Below, piece by piece: positions 34,398-46,141 of a DNA stretch of 64,000 nt. Numbering within the stretch: the stretch's first letter is position 1; the number at the start of each line of letters is the position of its first letter. The notes beneath the pieces were generated by a model. It was not told the DNA's origin, ran no database searches, and worked only from the letters and a program-made list of their open reading frames with translations. Position numbers and translations under genes: made by a program. Origin of the DNA: Catonia carolina. Lineage: Eukaryota; Arthropoda; Insecta; Hemiptera; Achilidae. The stretch covers positions 47,936,727 to 48,000,726 of the forward strand of contig JAQMRL010000007.1 in assembly GCA_035578175.1 (NCBI GenBank), in the 5' to 3' direction.

Positions 34398-35314
34398 ATA
34401 ATATGTCTACAGTTCCGTGGAACCTAGCTCATACCGACCCTTGCACACACAAACGCAGATGTGCAGCAACCCGCCTTACCTGCCTTAGTCTGCTTACCTG
34501 CGTACTATAACTTCAGTAGTGAGTCACATACTAGGCGCTTGACTGCAATTCAACCAGTTTAGCTGAAATTATTTTTATCAAAATTGTATAATAATTTTTA
34601 AAATCTACGTATTATTCATTGAAAAATGAGTCCAAACACGGTGTCATTGTGACAATCCTAAGCATTTTCTATGTTGGATTTCATTCTGACTGCCGTTGTT
34701 TAAAAATATTACAATAAATTAATAAAAGTTACAGGCATTCATTAATCATATTCGTTATTACTAATACTTTGTCCGTTATTCAATTATTTATTTATATGAG
34801 CAACAGACCAAAATGGTCTAATTTATGGTACAAGATATTACATAGTGTAAAGTAGGGTGGTCATAAGGTAAAGCATAATTTAATGCAGTGTTATTTAATT
34901 ATATAAAATATTATGTTTTGATAAGATAAACGGAATAAGATGTAATGATTGTTACATGTATATAAAAAAATATATTAATTGTTACATTTATAATAATAAT
35001 TGTTAAATTTATTAATAATATTAAACAACGGCAGTCATAATTTCCAACGTCGGAAATGCTTAGGATTGTCACAGTGACACCGTGTTTGGATTCATATCTC
35101 AAGGAATAATACGTACATTTTTTAAATTATTATACAATTTTGATAAAGATAATTACACCAAAATGTTAGTATTGCAGTCAAGCGCCTAGCAGGTGACTCA
35201 CTACTGAAGTATAGAACACCGCTAAGTCAGGTATAGGGATGATGAGCGAGCGTACGCGTGTATGGTAGGGTCAATTTGTGTTGTAGGTTCTACGGAGTTG
35301 TGGACATATTATTC
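34398..35314. mobile_element. Long-inverted-repeat MITE / fold-back element
   Basis: The left arm (34398 to about 34715) is the reverse complement of the right arm (about 35000-35314) with moderate divergence. Both include aatatgtcyacaryt at the outer edge, cagtagtgagtcac, ggcgcttgactgcaat, cacggtgtcaytgtgacaat and actgccgttgttta. Little unique sequence lies between. No transposase. The target duplication is not clear. Confidence 0.8.
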
Positions 35315-35319
35315 CTATA

Positions 35320-37829
35320 AGGGTGTCTCACAAGTAACCCGACAAACTTCTAAGGTGTTTTCCTCTCATCAAAATAATGTAAAAAGTTTATATAAACATG
35401 GGTCCGGAAAAGCTTCGTTAGCGAGTTACGGCTAGCGAAAGATTTCGCCCTGGGTTCAGAACATACGCCTAGATAAAGTCATCTTAGAGGTCTAGGAACC
35501 CAATTTTATGAATATATTTGATGGTTTCTTATGTATTTCAATCCGAAAAATTGAATAAAATAAGTTCCAGAACCATATCTCCAGTAGTTTTTGTAATATC
35601 TAATGAGAAACGGACAAATCTGTGCATAAAAATACGTGTTTTTAGGTTTGAAGAACAATAACTGTGTTAAATGGCTAATAAATGTGTAAATTTATTTAGC
35701 AAAACTTGTAGAGATTTTAATTCTGAAGAGAATAATGTAAAATAGGCCAATAATAAACAAACACAAAGTTTAAAAAAATTATGTTTAATTAAATCAACAC
35801 ATAAGGAAAAAAGACAGAAAATGCAACATCTTTTTAATTAACGTTCTTCGTAAACACAAAACATTTTAGCCTAATTACTGAATCTTTTATTTCAATATCC
35901 GTACCTTACAAATGGTTTTCAAAATGATTTCCTCGGTCATTTGTGCACAATCTAGCGCGTTAAATGAAACCACGTGTAGCCTTTCTGATACCATCTCGGT
36001 TGTTCTTAAGTAGTTCACACGCGTTTAAAATTCGGTTCAATAATATTCTTCTTTGGAATTAACTGGTTCTGCATACACAAGCTGCTTTAAATGATCCCAA
36101 AGGTAATAATCCAAGGAATTTAAATCAGGGGACCTAGGAGGCCAATTAATTTATCCTCCTCGACTAATCCATCTGCCCAGAAAACTTATCTGCAAGTGCT
36201 CTCTAACATTTTGTGAATAATGTACCGGTGCGCAATCATGATGAAATGTCATTTGTTGTCTTCTTTCAAGTGGTACATCTTGAAGTAGAACTGGCAGTTG
36301 ATTCTCTAAAAAGTTTTTTTACACAAGACCTGTAAGGCGGTTTTCAAAAATAAATGGGCCAATTAACTGGTCCCCAATTATACCACACCATACATTTATA
36401 GAAAATCAAATTTGAAAGTTTGACTCTACAACTGCTTTTGGATTTTCAGTTGACCACCGGTGACTATTCTTCAAATTTAGAATTCCTTATCTTGCAAACA
36501 ACGGTTCGACCGTGAATAAAATACAATTTACATAATTTCGATTTTCTAACACCCATCGACAAAATTGTAATCTTAATGCACTGTCACCTGGATGAAGATT
36601 TTGAACTTTTTGTAAATGATATGGATAAAAAATGTTTTCTTTCAATGTTCTTCAGACTGTACTACGAGATATGTTTAATCTATTTGAAAGTCGGCGAGTG
36701 CTAAATTGAGGACTGCGCTGTTTCATGTCAATGATATTATCTTGTTCGCGTACAAGCTGTTTTGCAGGACGTTCACGCGAACAAGAAATGGTAGGAAAAG
36801 ATCCATTTGTTCGTAAGTTATTGAAAACTGATGCAAATGTTTCGTAAGTAGGTGCTCTTCTATTCGTAAATCGTCTTCCATATTCACGTTTAGCTGCCCA
36901 ACTATTTCCATTGGCAAAACAATAGACGAAAACAATATCTGCGTACTCTTCATTTTTGAAAATGCGAATGGCACCTTATCGTTAAAAACACGAATGAAGA
37001 TAATCAAATAATACAATAATACACATACACTGCACAAACCAAAGATGACTGACTAGTTACTGCGACAACTCTATTGTCGGACGGTTGTACAATAACTGTC
37101 AATTGTTTTTGCAGCAATATTGCCAACTCTCGATTTTCAATAAACTAAAATCAATTCAATTGACGCTGTATTTTTAAAATCTTGTTTCTCAACCTACAAT
37201 GTTTTATAATGTAAATTTTTGTAATTATTTAATTGACTGAAAATGTAACAAATAAATGTAAATTGATAGAAAATGTAACAATATTAGGAATATTGTATTC
37301 GCAAATAAACCGCAAACAAATTTTCTGTCTTATTTTTCGTAAAGTGTTGATTTAATTAAACATGAATTTTTTAAACTTTGTGTTTGTTTATTATTGGCCT
37401 ATTTTACATTATTCTCTTCAGAATTAAAATCTCTACAAGTTTTGCTAAATAAATTTACACATTTATTAGCCATTTAACACAGTTATTGTTCTTCAAACCT
37501 AAAAACACGTATTTTTATGCACAGATTTGTCCGTTTCTCATTAGATATTACAAAAACTACTGGAGATAATTATGGTTCTAGAACTTATTTTATTCAATTT
37601 TTCGGATTGAAATACATAAGAAACCATCAAATATATTCATAAAATTGGGTTCCTAGACCTCTAGGATGACTTTATTTAGGCGTATGTTCTGAACCCAGGG
37701 CGAAATCTTTCGCTAGCCGTAACTGGCTAACGAAGCGTTTCCGGACCCATGTTTATATAAACTTTTTACATTATTTTGATGAGAGGAAACCACCTTAGAA
37801 GTTTGTCGTGTTACTCGTGAGCCACCCTG
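35320..37829 (-). mobile_element. Tc1/mariner-like transposon with about 0.5-kb inverted repeats
   Basis: The outer arms (35320 to about 35815 and about 37335-37829) are reverse complements for roughly 490 bp, starting agggtg/caccct next to TA dinucleotides (35318-35319, 37830-37831). The interior of about 1.5 kb encodes a broken transposase on the minus strand. Arms this long are unusual for Tc1/mariner. Confidence 0.8.
35925..36960 (-). pseudogene. Tc1/mariner-like DDE transposase, decayed
   Basis: Translated in shifting frames from right to left there is an N-terminal region with a helix-turn-helix-like stretch (QRSPQFSTRRLSNRLNISRS, about 36680-36720). Then come SHRWSTENPKAV, INVWCGIIGDQLIGPF, FHHDCAPVHYSQNVREHL and a WPPRSPDLNSLDYYLWDHLK segment (about 36090-36160). 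This order matches insect Tc3-like/IS630-type transposases, where D residues in the last two motifs are catalytic; the first motif has become TVEP instead of T-D-E. Several stops are present. It would cut and paste the element; this copy is dead. Confidence 0.7.
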
Positions 37830-38639
37830 TATATTAATTATTTAGTCAGTTATAAGGACTTACGGCTTTTAAAGTAATGAGTATAAAAACAAGTAAAAAC
37901 ATTTATACGAAAATCATATATTAGGAAAATCACTTATTGACGCTAAAAATGTAGTAAATGAGGCCATTAAAAAAAACGGGCCCCTCATTGTACCTAATTT
38001 AAGTTTTTAATTTCAATTTTGTACGGTTTACCATTTGTTTCATACATTGTTTTTGGTTTTTATTTTATCCGTTTTATTTTATACATTGTTTTTGATTTTA
38101 TACATTGTCGTTAGTGCTCAGGTGTTTATTTTTGCTAATTGAATTAATTTTTTTGTTATCAGTCTCTCGACTGGTTTGATGCAGTTCTCCAAGCTGTTCT
38201 ATCTTGCGCAAGTCGTTTCATATCTACATACATATAACAACCTATTTTGTTTTTAATAACTGAATAATGAATATTTTTAAGAGTTAATTTATTTTTTAAT
38301 TATTAATTTATATATTATTTAATTAAATTAATTAATAAATTAACTATATTTAAATATGTTCATTTTGGAAACAAAGATGAGTTAGAAGGTAGATAGTCTT
38401 TATACAAAGTAACGGCTGAACTGAAAGCAGTACAATTGTCATAGGCTATATGAATAACAACAGTTTCTTATGATGAGAAAATATAAACATCTTAAAATTT
38501 ACAAAAATCTAACACTTATTTTATAAATAAACATTAAAAACAAATAATAAATAATTTAATTTAATGATCATTTTAGAAATAAACTGAAAATATACGTTTG
38601 TAGAAATAATCTCGTAGAAATGGTACAGATTAACCAAAT
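37830..38639. other. No gene; AT-rich with short repeat remnants
   Basis: About 37905-38010 resembles part of R56 (aggaaaatcacttattgacg, atgtagtaaatgaggccatt). A 75-bp LINE 3' tag lies at about 38150-38235. The rest is very AT-rich. Confidence 0.5.
38150..38235 (-). mobile_element. LINE 3' terminal fragment
   Basis: On the minus strand atgaaacgacttgcgcaaga leads into RLAQDRTAWRTASNQS, the conserved last residues of a widespread insect LINE ORF2. The same end occurs on the plus strand at about 59070-59140. Confidence 0.7.
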
Positions 38640-39150
38640 CATATTAGGAAAATCACTTATTGACGTTAAACTAAGCTCTGAAAAAAATCGCTTGAATTAA
38701 AAGTTACAGGTATTAATGTTCTATAACTTTAATTGAGAAATTTTTCTGCTAAAATGCATATTAAGTCCGTAATCTAAAAAAAATGATTATTTATCACGAT
38801 AGCGCAGCCCGAACGAATTTCAGCAGACATATCATTTACCCGAACTTTTAGAGCACAAAAAATGTAGTAAATGAGGCCATTTTATACAAAATCGTATAGT
38901 CGTTTTTGAGAAAGTTTCAAAATACACGAATAAACTACTACTACTACTACTCCGGTTGACCGATTTTAATGAAAATGACCGTGTCGGGTGCCTTCGTTGT
39001 AACCAAGTTTTAAATTTTAAATTTGTACGAGTTTTCATTTTAGAGTTATATCGTTCAAAGACAAATCGGTAAAACAATGTTTTATTTTTTGTTCAAGGAA
39101 TCTACAACCGTGTATTTCCGGTGAAAACTTTATTTTGAAAAATTGACGTG
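38640..39150 (-). repeat. R56 dispersed repeat, inverted copy
   Basis: The reverse complement matches the 56.0-56.7 kb copy: catttttcattaaaatcggt, a gtagtttattcgtg stretch, the gctctaa site, then the agcttagtttaacgt segment. The minus-strand 81-codon frame here is only a reading frame within the repeat. Confidence 0.7.
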
Positions 39151-39959
39151 ATAACATGACTTTCATTATCTACATTTCCTATAAGGTTAAAATATGTCGA
39201 AGAATCTATCATCTACTCCATCGCTGGATCAGTTTTTTGTCAAGTTTTCCGGGAATATATGGTAACCTACATACGGATTGAATATGAGATCACTATGTTA
39301 GTGCAGAAGTTCTTTCCCAAGTTTCATGTATAAAACTAATCAATCAAAATATACCTATGAACCTCAATTAAGAAAAATATTAGACTAAGTGACAACAATT
39401 TAAAAAGAAATATATTAAGGGTTGCAATTTTAAAATAAATAATATTGTGAATGTTTACAATTTAAAACACAAAATCGTTAGAATTGTAATTGCAAATGTT
39501 AAAAAATAGCTACTTTTAAAATCATGAGTTAACACTGCGGTAGGAAATGATCTTTCAATTTTGAATCAAAAGAAAAATAGGAGAACAAAAGGCATGAAGT
39601 TTTTTTACACGTAATGTCTATCAATATACGCTGGAAATGTTAAAATAGATTTCAATTTTAAAAGAAAGATTCTGGTTAACAGAAATAACAGCATAAATGA
39701 AACTCATTAAATTGTATGAAAATATAAAATTCTATATTTTATTCTAGGAGTTTGTTGAACTCATCCATGGATTAGTTGGTTTAGGATTGCCTAGTTATAA
39801 AGTATAGAAGCTAATAAGTAATAACTTATGCAGTAATTTATTTTATAATTTAAAAAATGTAAAAACATAATATAATCAAAAATATTCTAAATAAGAACAT
39901 CAATTGGTAATTTGTTAGTTAATTCATAAGCAATTGACAAAATTATAACTAACTTATTG
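39151..39959. other. No gene seen
   Basis: AT-rich sequence with no open frame, splice-site pair or repeat that I can identify. Confidence 0.4.
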
Positions 39960-40120
39960 TTTGTGCCCATAACCGGCAGGTGGAGTGTTAAATTATTTGC
40001 ACTTGATCTGCTAGTTCCAGGAGAACAAAAAATAGTTATCTTATCACATGGTCAGCCAATTATATGACTGAATCATTTAAGAACAGAAGAGGTAGAAGTG
40101 TAAAAGACACAGAGTAATGT
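39960..40120 (-). repeat. Family X repeat, partial inverted copy
   Basis: cggcaggtggagtgttaaat, then ctgaatcatttaagaacaga and gaggtagaagtgtaaaagac, match the distal half of the family X copies at 48418-48810 and 61530-61917. Confidence 0.75.
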
Positions 40121-40129
40121 AATATTTTT

Positions 40130-40500
40130 TTCTATGAGAAAACAGCCTCCCCAAGAATTCAGCAGAAATGGCGTCTACCCTATCTTGTAGAACATTAGGA
40201 ATGTAGTAAATGAGTTGATTTTTAAAAAATCGTAGCCATTTTGAGAAAATCGCAAAAAATTGAAAAAATTACGCGAATAAACTACTACTTCCAGTTGGCC
40301 GATTTTGATAAAAATGTTTTTGTCGGGTCCACTAGTAGTACCTGACTTAAGTTTCAAGTTGCAACTTCGTACAACATACACAGACCAATCGCTAAAAGCA
40401 TGTTTTTCGGTTCAGGGGGTCTGAAAACGTGTAGGCCATGTCCGGTGAAAACTCTATTTCAAATAATCGACATGAAAACAATACTTTCCTTCCTATAGGC
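40130..40500 (-). repeat. R56 dispersed repeat, second inverted copy
   Basis: The reverse complement matches 56040-56400, including the uninterrupted site gttctacaagatagggtaga that corresponds to the hAT target at 2756/33252. It gives a second independent empty paralogous site. Confidence 0.75.
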
Positions 40501-41560
40501 TATATTTATATAGGCAAGAGAAAGTAAAACAACTGGACACAAAGTGCAGGTGAGAAGTTAAATGTAGTTTTTGGATGTACAATACTTGTTTGATTAAGAA
40601 GACTCCACGGAATGAACGGGTCAAGTCACAAATTGTGAATTTTCCAGGAGAACGTATATAAAATTCACCTTTGGAACAGTGTATCATTGTTTCATTTTTA
40701 ACTGACTACCAGAATGCACTAAAACCTCATTTTTAGAAAAAATGAACTTACCCCGTTCTTTTCGTGGAGTCTTCTTATTTAGTAGGTATACTTTGTTACT
40801 GGACTGGAAAATGTTGTAGAATAATCTGTTATAGGGCAGATGTTATATTTGGGACGTTTACTACATTGGGTAGCTGGGTATGATTTAATGGGTTTCATGT
40901 TGGAATATTTTTTTAAATTTAGATGTTAATTGCGGAACTGTTTGTACGTGAGTGTAGTAGCTTTGTTGAAAAGAGATTTGGTTATAGATTGAATGCTAAG
41001 ATGGGCTACAAAGTTCTTGAATAACATTTCAGAGTTTTTTAAAATTCCAAAAAATATATTTTATTTTTTGGCAACATTATCATTCTAACTTTTGTAGTTC
41101 AATACAAACTTACTGAATTGTAGTAATTACTGGTGAATACCTTAAATTATTTTATGTAAGTGATCTAATTTTGAATTACTTTAAGTTATTAATTACTAAT
41201 TGTGATATCAGCGTAGCCAAAATATAAACATACAAATTAAAAGAAAAGACTACGTAATAATGAATTACGTTATAATTAAGAATATGTATTATTTAAGGCG
41301 GAGGGATATTTCTTTGACATAGTTCTGTTTTATTTTTAACTCATAAATTTTACTGATTTTATTAATCGACAAGAGTTTTATAGATTTTTATGAACTATTA
41401 TTTAATATGTTTTTTAAAAATTTAATTAATATTAAAAACTTAAATTAATTTATGGTATTACGTAGCCTGGAAAAATGTCATTGTAAATTGACAGTTGGCA
41501 ACATTCTTTTTGCTGTAAAATTTGTACCGCTACCGCGTTATTCCTTTTCAAGTGTTCGCA
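40501..41560. other. No gene; AT-rich, one short inverted repeat pair
   Basis: aagaagactccacggaatga at about 40590 is the near reverse complement of a stretch at about 40755-40785, possibly a small MITE remnant. Otherwise nothing is recognised. Confidence 0.4.
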
Positions 41561-41626
41561 GAGTAACGCACGCGTAACTTTTCTTGTGAGTTTAATAGGT
41601 TGTTCTGTGTGAAAAAGTTTGAAATC

Positions 41627-42145
41627 ATGTTCGGTCAAGATTACAGTTTTATTGATATAATTTATTATTTAATGGTGTTATATTTGATTCATCGCGGTAT
41701 TTTACTGTTTTTTAATTACACGCAAGTGTTTCCGAATGTGCCAAAAAATGATAAAAGTGAAGAACGCCCGGATATCAGATACGAGAGCAACGATTTTGGG
41801 TTCGATGGAAGTGGGGAATTTATATACGATGAAAAAACGCGTACTATGTATTTTACAAACGATATGTACTACATTCCGTTTCCTCTCAACGACAATGAAC
41901 CACCAAAACCTTCTGAAGACAACTCTTTCGACGACACAACTGCAAATAATGAAAATAATTTAAATATCGAATTGGAAAACGATACTGAAGGAATTGAAAA
42001 CCCGTTTGAAAATTTTGACTACCCCGGAGATTATTCTCAACCCAGAGAAGATAATTCTGACAGCTTAAGTGATTACAGCGATAGATCAACTATAATCGAG
42101 GGAGAGTCTGACGAAAACAATGAGAATGTTAAAAATGAAGAATAA
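41627..42145 (+). CDS. Orphan candidate host gene: membrane-anchored acidic protein, 172 aa
   Basis: I do not recognise this protein. The ATG at 41627 (context gaaatcATG) is preferred over an upstream in-frame TTG at 41600. The N-terminus (FGQDYSFIDIIYYL, then VLYLIHRGILLFF, residues about 8-29) is a single hydrophobic segment, a signal anchor or uncleaved signal. Residues 38-90 are mixed and aromatic (MYYIPFP). The remainder, about 90-172, is highly acidic and Asn/Ser-rich, likely disordered. The stop TAA (42143-42145) is followed one base later by a perfect splice-donor consensus (AAG|GTAAGT), which suggests a transcribed gene with an intron in the 3' untranslated region. Codon use is less AT-extreme than the flanks. 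No mobile-element border encloses it. Alternative: a retroelement accessory frame. Confidence 0.5.
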   Translation: MFGQDYSFIDIIYYLMVLYLIHRGILLFFNYTQVFPNVPKNDKSEERPDIRYESNDFGFDGSGEFIYDEKTRTMYFTNDMYYIPFPLNDNEPPKPSEDNSFDDTTANNENNLNIELENDTEGIENPFENFDYPGDYSQPREDNSDSLSDYSDRSTIIEGESDENNENVKNEE

Positions 42146-42152
42146 GGTAAGT
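42143..42152 (+). promoter_or_regulatory. Candidate 5' splice site just after the stop codon
   Basis: taaggtaagt contains AAG|GTAAGT, with GT at 42147-42148. A stop this close to the exon end would not trigger nonsense-mediated decay. The matching acceptor is unknown; candidates are at 45740 and 54716. Confidence 0.4.
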
Positions 42153-42202
42153 TTAAGAACAAATTTACTTTCTTTTGTCTTTTATGGCCACAATGGATAA
42201 CT

Positions 42203-43130
42203 TTAGTCAAATTTAGAAAGCTTTTTCCTTTTCATATTTTTTAGCTTGATGTTCTGCCGGTATGCCTTCATTCGGGCTGATCTCGCTTGCTGAACTTCCT
42301 CTGAAACGACCGGTTTCTTCCTGCTTGGGTTTGTTTTTCCAACTGATTTTGTTTCAAATCTACTTTCCTTATTCCTTAAGATTTTTAATATTTCTGTTTT
42401 GTTTTCTAAATCATCGAAAGTTAATCCGAGTTCGATCATGTTTTTTTTTGACATTTCGGATCCATGCTCCTGATGTTACCATTGATAAGATGTCCACGAA
42501 AAGATATCCTTTTCTTCCTTATTGTATCTGTTATGGGTTCGTTTGTTAGAATTCTCCATTGCCCATCTACTTTGTTTTTCTTTCCTATCCAGGTTCTTAG
42601 GATTCGTCTTTCGAGTTTTAGGGCATTGTCTACTGTTTTTGTCTTGGTCATTTTTGCTAATGTAACTTCCATGTAACTTGTAGTTTTATGACTGCTTTGT
42701 AGTGTTTAATTTTTGTTTGTATAGATACGAATTTTTTGTTGTATACGTTTTTGGTTATTTGTTGTGATTTAGATAATTTTGTCCCTCCCACGCTAAGTTT
42801 TCCTTATTATTGTGTGTTATGTGTTCGCCTATATATTTAAACGATTTAACTAGCTCCACTTGGTTTCCGTTTATGTTTGCTGAATTTATGCAGAGTGTCC
42901 CTTTAGCCATCATTTTAGTTTTATCATAAAAGATTTTTAATCTAACTTTTCCTGCTAATTGTTCTAGGGTCTAGCTATCTGATGTCTAGCTTCCTTAACA
43001 CTCTGCCAGTAAGGCCAGATCGTCTGCGAATCCTAGACAGTTCAATCTGATGTTATCTCTTTCCCATCCTATTCTGACGTTCTTAGAATTCAGTTTGTAC
43101 CACTCTCGCATGACAAATTCTAGTGCGAAT
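42203..43130 (-). pseudogene. LINE ORF2 3' portion, copy A (RT to C-terminus), decayed
   Basis: Read on the minus strand from 43130: MREWYKLNSKNVRIGWERDN, then the RT catalytic GFADDLALLAE (about 43005-43035), KTKMMAKGTL and VELVKSFKYIGEHI (about 42830). After a gap of weak similarity come ERRILRTWIGKKN, GQWRILTNEPITDTIRKKRI and SFRGHL (42436-42672). In another frame follows a basic C-terminus (42203-42454). Stops and frameshifts throughout. It belongs to the insect RTE/Jockey-like endonuclease-RT group. Confidence 0.75.
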
Positions 43131-44043
43131 TTATTATTATTATATTAATTTCAATAATTTTATAACTAGTTAAATCTTTATTTATTGTTCGTTCAAAAAA
43201 GTTTTTTATACCTAACCCAATAATTTTACGTTATTAGCCTAAAAAATTAATTAAATATTTTTAAATTTATAAAACAATTTGGCGCGTAAAATTAAATTGC
43301 CAACAACATAGATTAACATTAATTTTATTAGCCTATACATTTCTATCAGAACATTTTAATTAACCGCAATTTTTCGTATTTTCTAATTTTTTGTGATGTT
43401 TTTATCTAAATTTTCATATTCATTTGCGTATAAAAAAATGTCAAACTTCATTAATACACGCAACACAAACTATTTAATCTCTTTAAAGAATAACTTAAGG
43501 GTGTATTTTGGATTTTTTCATGTTCCCCGACTTTGTTATATTTTGTTTTAATTAATAAATATTAAAAGTAAAAAATTTAAATTTAAATAAATTCATTATG
43601 TCTATTTTAATGAGCTAAAAGAAAATCCCACCTTTTAAACCTTTTATTTATTTAATTTTTCTCAAATTATATTTTTGTGCCCATTCCTACTTACTGTATA
43701 AAACCGTTTCTGGAAAGAATCAAGGGAATAAGTTTACTTTGGAAATGTAAAATTTTATCTTGCTTTTGAACATTTTAATTAACTAATTTTCTTTAAATAA
43801 TTACTTTTTTTGTCTACCCCATTAAGAACGCACTAGTAAGTAGTTAATTATTTCTGCGTCTTCTAGATGTTTCGCTAAGTTGTCTCAGGGCATGGATTTC
43901 CTTCATTCTCACGCTAAACGCACTCTTCCGTTCCTCAACCCAGGCTTTTCTTTTCCTTTAGCACTTTCCAACCGAAAAGTTTCCAAAAGGTTTAATTTTG
44001 CTTCTATATAGGTCTGTATCTAAGATAATTTTTCTTGTAATTT
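43131..44043. other. No gene; AT-rich, weak LINE-like tail at the right
   Basis: About 43850-44040 contains minus-strand fragments that may be the 3' end of LINE copy B. The rest shows nothing recognisable. Confidence 0.4.
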
Positions 44044-45010
44044 TTAAGGTTTTGAGGGCATTTTCAACTTCTTTAATCCATTTGTCTCTTGTTTTGAGAT
44101 TTTCTTGAATTTTAATTTGTAGGTCTCGTTCTCTTTATTTTGCAGTCTCATTATGTGTCCATAGCCTCCTTTTTTAAATTTCGATATCAAGGTTTCTTCT
44201 AGAAATTTTTCCACCACTTCGTTGGATTTTTTCTTGTGGATTTTACTTTCTTGGTCGTATATGGTAACTAGCACAACCTGACCGAATCTTCTTTGTAATT
44301 TGTTCAAAATCTATGTCCCCTTTTCTGTATAAGGTTAGGGTTTTTGCTGCATATAGGACTTACGGGAGTATTACTGCATTTATATGCCTTAGGTGTTTTT
44401 TGATATGCAATTCTTGCTATGAAATTTCCTCATCTGTAAGTAGGCCATTTCCAATTTTCCGATTCGTTCATGCAGCGCCATTGCGTCTGTTCCATTCTGT
44501 TGAATTATTTCCCTAGGCAATTAAAGTGGGTAACTCTCTTAAGCTTACCATATTTGGTACTGGGAAAATCTGGCCCAGCTTTGTCGTTCGACATAAACAA
44601 GGATTTTTCAAAATAAATATTCAATCCGCTTCCACCTGCGATCTCTTTTAGCGCATTTTCGTGAAAGGTGGCTTGTTCTTTATTCATTGCGACTAGTACC
44701 AAGTCATCCGCAAAGGCTGTCGCATCAAAATTTATTTTGGAGTCTTTTAAACTTATACAAAATAGTTTCAAATTATTTTCTGTGTTAAACTCTAAGAGCT
44801 TTTTCCACCATTCCATTATTACCTTATGTAGTACACAGTTAAAAAGTATCGGAGATAAACCGTTTCCTCGTCTAAGCTCTGTTTTAATTTCAAAAGGTTC
44901 AAAAATTTCTCTTAGAAATTTTGGTTTAGAGAATGTCCTTTATTTTTGTTTTAAGTCTGACTGTTCTGCAATTTCTGCTAATGCAGACGGGAGAATGCCC
45001 TGGTTAGAGT
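44044..45010 (-). pseudogene. LINE ORF2 3' portion, copy B, decayed
   Basis: Minus strand: an ILPSALAEIAEQSDLKQK-like stretch (about 44940-45000), ELRRGNGLSPILFNCVLHKV (about 44820-44880), then the catalytic AFADDLVLVAMNKEQA (about 44680-44720) and FNCLGK. In a shifted frame follows LYAAKTLTL (about 44330-44360). Finally NKLQRRF...GYGHIMRL (44044-44307) is in the position of the usual GHV-LRM motif. Same family and orientation as copy A, so the two are neighbouring independent insertions or a duplicated tract. Confidence 0.75.
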
Positions 45011-45682
45011 TAATTTTATTAGTAAAAAAATAACTTTGTTTTAATTTAAGAATATTTTTTTATGTGCCAATATTCTTGTGAATAAAGAAAAAGAATGATC
45101 GCATCACTATTATATTATATACTATATTTTATAGAAGCAATAGTCAATTTTTTAAAAATTTTTAATGCTATTACAATTGGGCACCACGCTAGTTCTAATT
45201 GACTCAAAAGATTATTTGAAAATATAAATATTGTCTGACAAACGCAATATTTTATAATACGAGATATCCACTATTATAAGGAATTTGTTGTGCGTAAAAG
45301 TCAAGTTGTAATTATTTTTTTCGGCAGCTTAGCGTCATTTGAAGTGTCAAATAACCTCAAAAATATAAAGGAAATTTCTTTACATTCAAAACTCTAAAAT
45401 TGTTTTTTTAATAAAAAATAATATTTATTGTTTTTCTATCCAAATTTATAACTAAACTTACAAATGTATTATAGCATAAATGTATTTATATGTGCATAAA
45501 TCCGATATTGTAAAATACTACGAAATAGAATTTTATTGTCATTATTATAGACACCAAACTAATAATGAATTTCGAGTTGAAAAACTTAACAGGTTGCTTT
45601 AACTGTGTGAAGATTCAAACAAATTATTCGTATATAATGTACATCTTTTAATTTTTGGTACAAAATACGAGAAAACAAGGTT
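45011..45682. other. No gene seen; AT-rich
   Basis: No open frame or repeat recognised. Confidence 0.4.
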
Positions 45683-45741
45683 GTGTTATTAGCGAATATT
45701 ATTTTTTTATTAATAAATCTATCCATTTTATGTATTTTTAG

Positions 45742-45907
45742 GGTTCATATGTGCCGTGATTTCATTATTTGCGTGCCGAATATGATTCAGAAGGAGAACT
45801 CCGTTAAATATTTGGAAACAAAGATTTCCTGGCTCTTTTGCTGGGATGAGTACGTACAAGATATGCCAAAGAATCAGAAAATTAATCTTTATTTTCGAGA
45901 AGTTTAG
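45742..45907 (+). other. Possible terminal coding exon, unknown protein
   Basis: An acceptor-like tatgtatttttag ends at 45741 and is followed by an open frame of 55 codons (VHMCRDFIICVPNM ... KISWLFCWDEYVQDMPKNQK) to a stop at 45905-45907. The composition is less AT-rich than the surroundings and Trp/Cys-containing. It could be an exon of the gene that starts at 41627 or of another gene. No homologue recognised; chance is possible. Confidence 0.2.
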
Positions 45908-46103
45908 AAGAGTTCTTGATCAAAAAACGTTAAAAAAATGAGTATTTTTTCACTGTAATCAGTTACGGAATACTGGGATAGAACGGCACTTGTCAATTTA
46001 ATGTAGGCCACCTTGAGAAAGCACAAAAGCTAATTTTGTGAGTGATCAGCAAAAACCGTACGCTCTATCCTTCTTAAAAATTGTTCAAGGATTTTCAAGA
46101 ACT

Positions 46104-46110
46104 GCTTCTT

Positions 46111-46140
<30 letters not shown>
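46104..46140 (+). repeat. (CTT)n microsatellite
   Basis: About 12 copies of CTT. It directly follows, on the minus strand, the end of the LINE fragment at 46141-46640. A (GAA)n tract of this kind looks like the microsatellite 3' tail of that LINE. Confidence 0.9.

Positions 46141-46141
<1 letters not shown>

Noticed and set aside
41600..41626. Start of the orphan gene at 41600
   Set aside because: The codon there is TTG. The first ATG in frame is at 41627 with better context.
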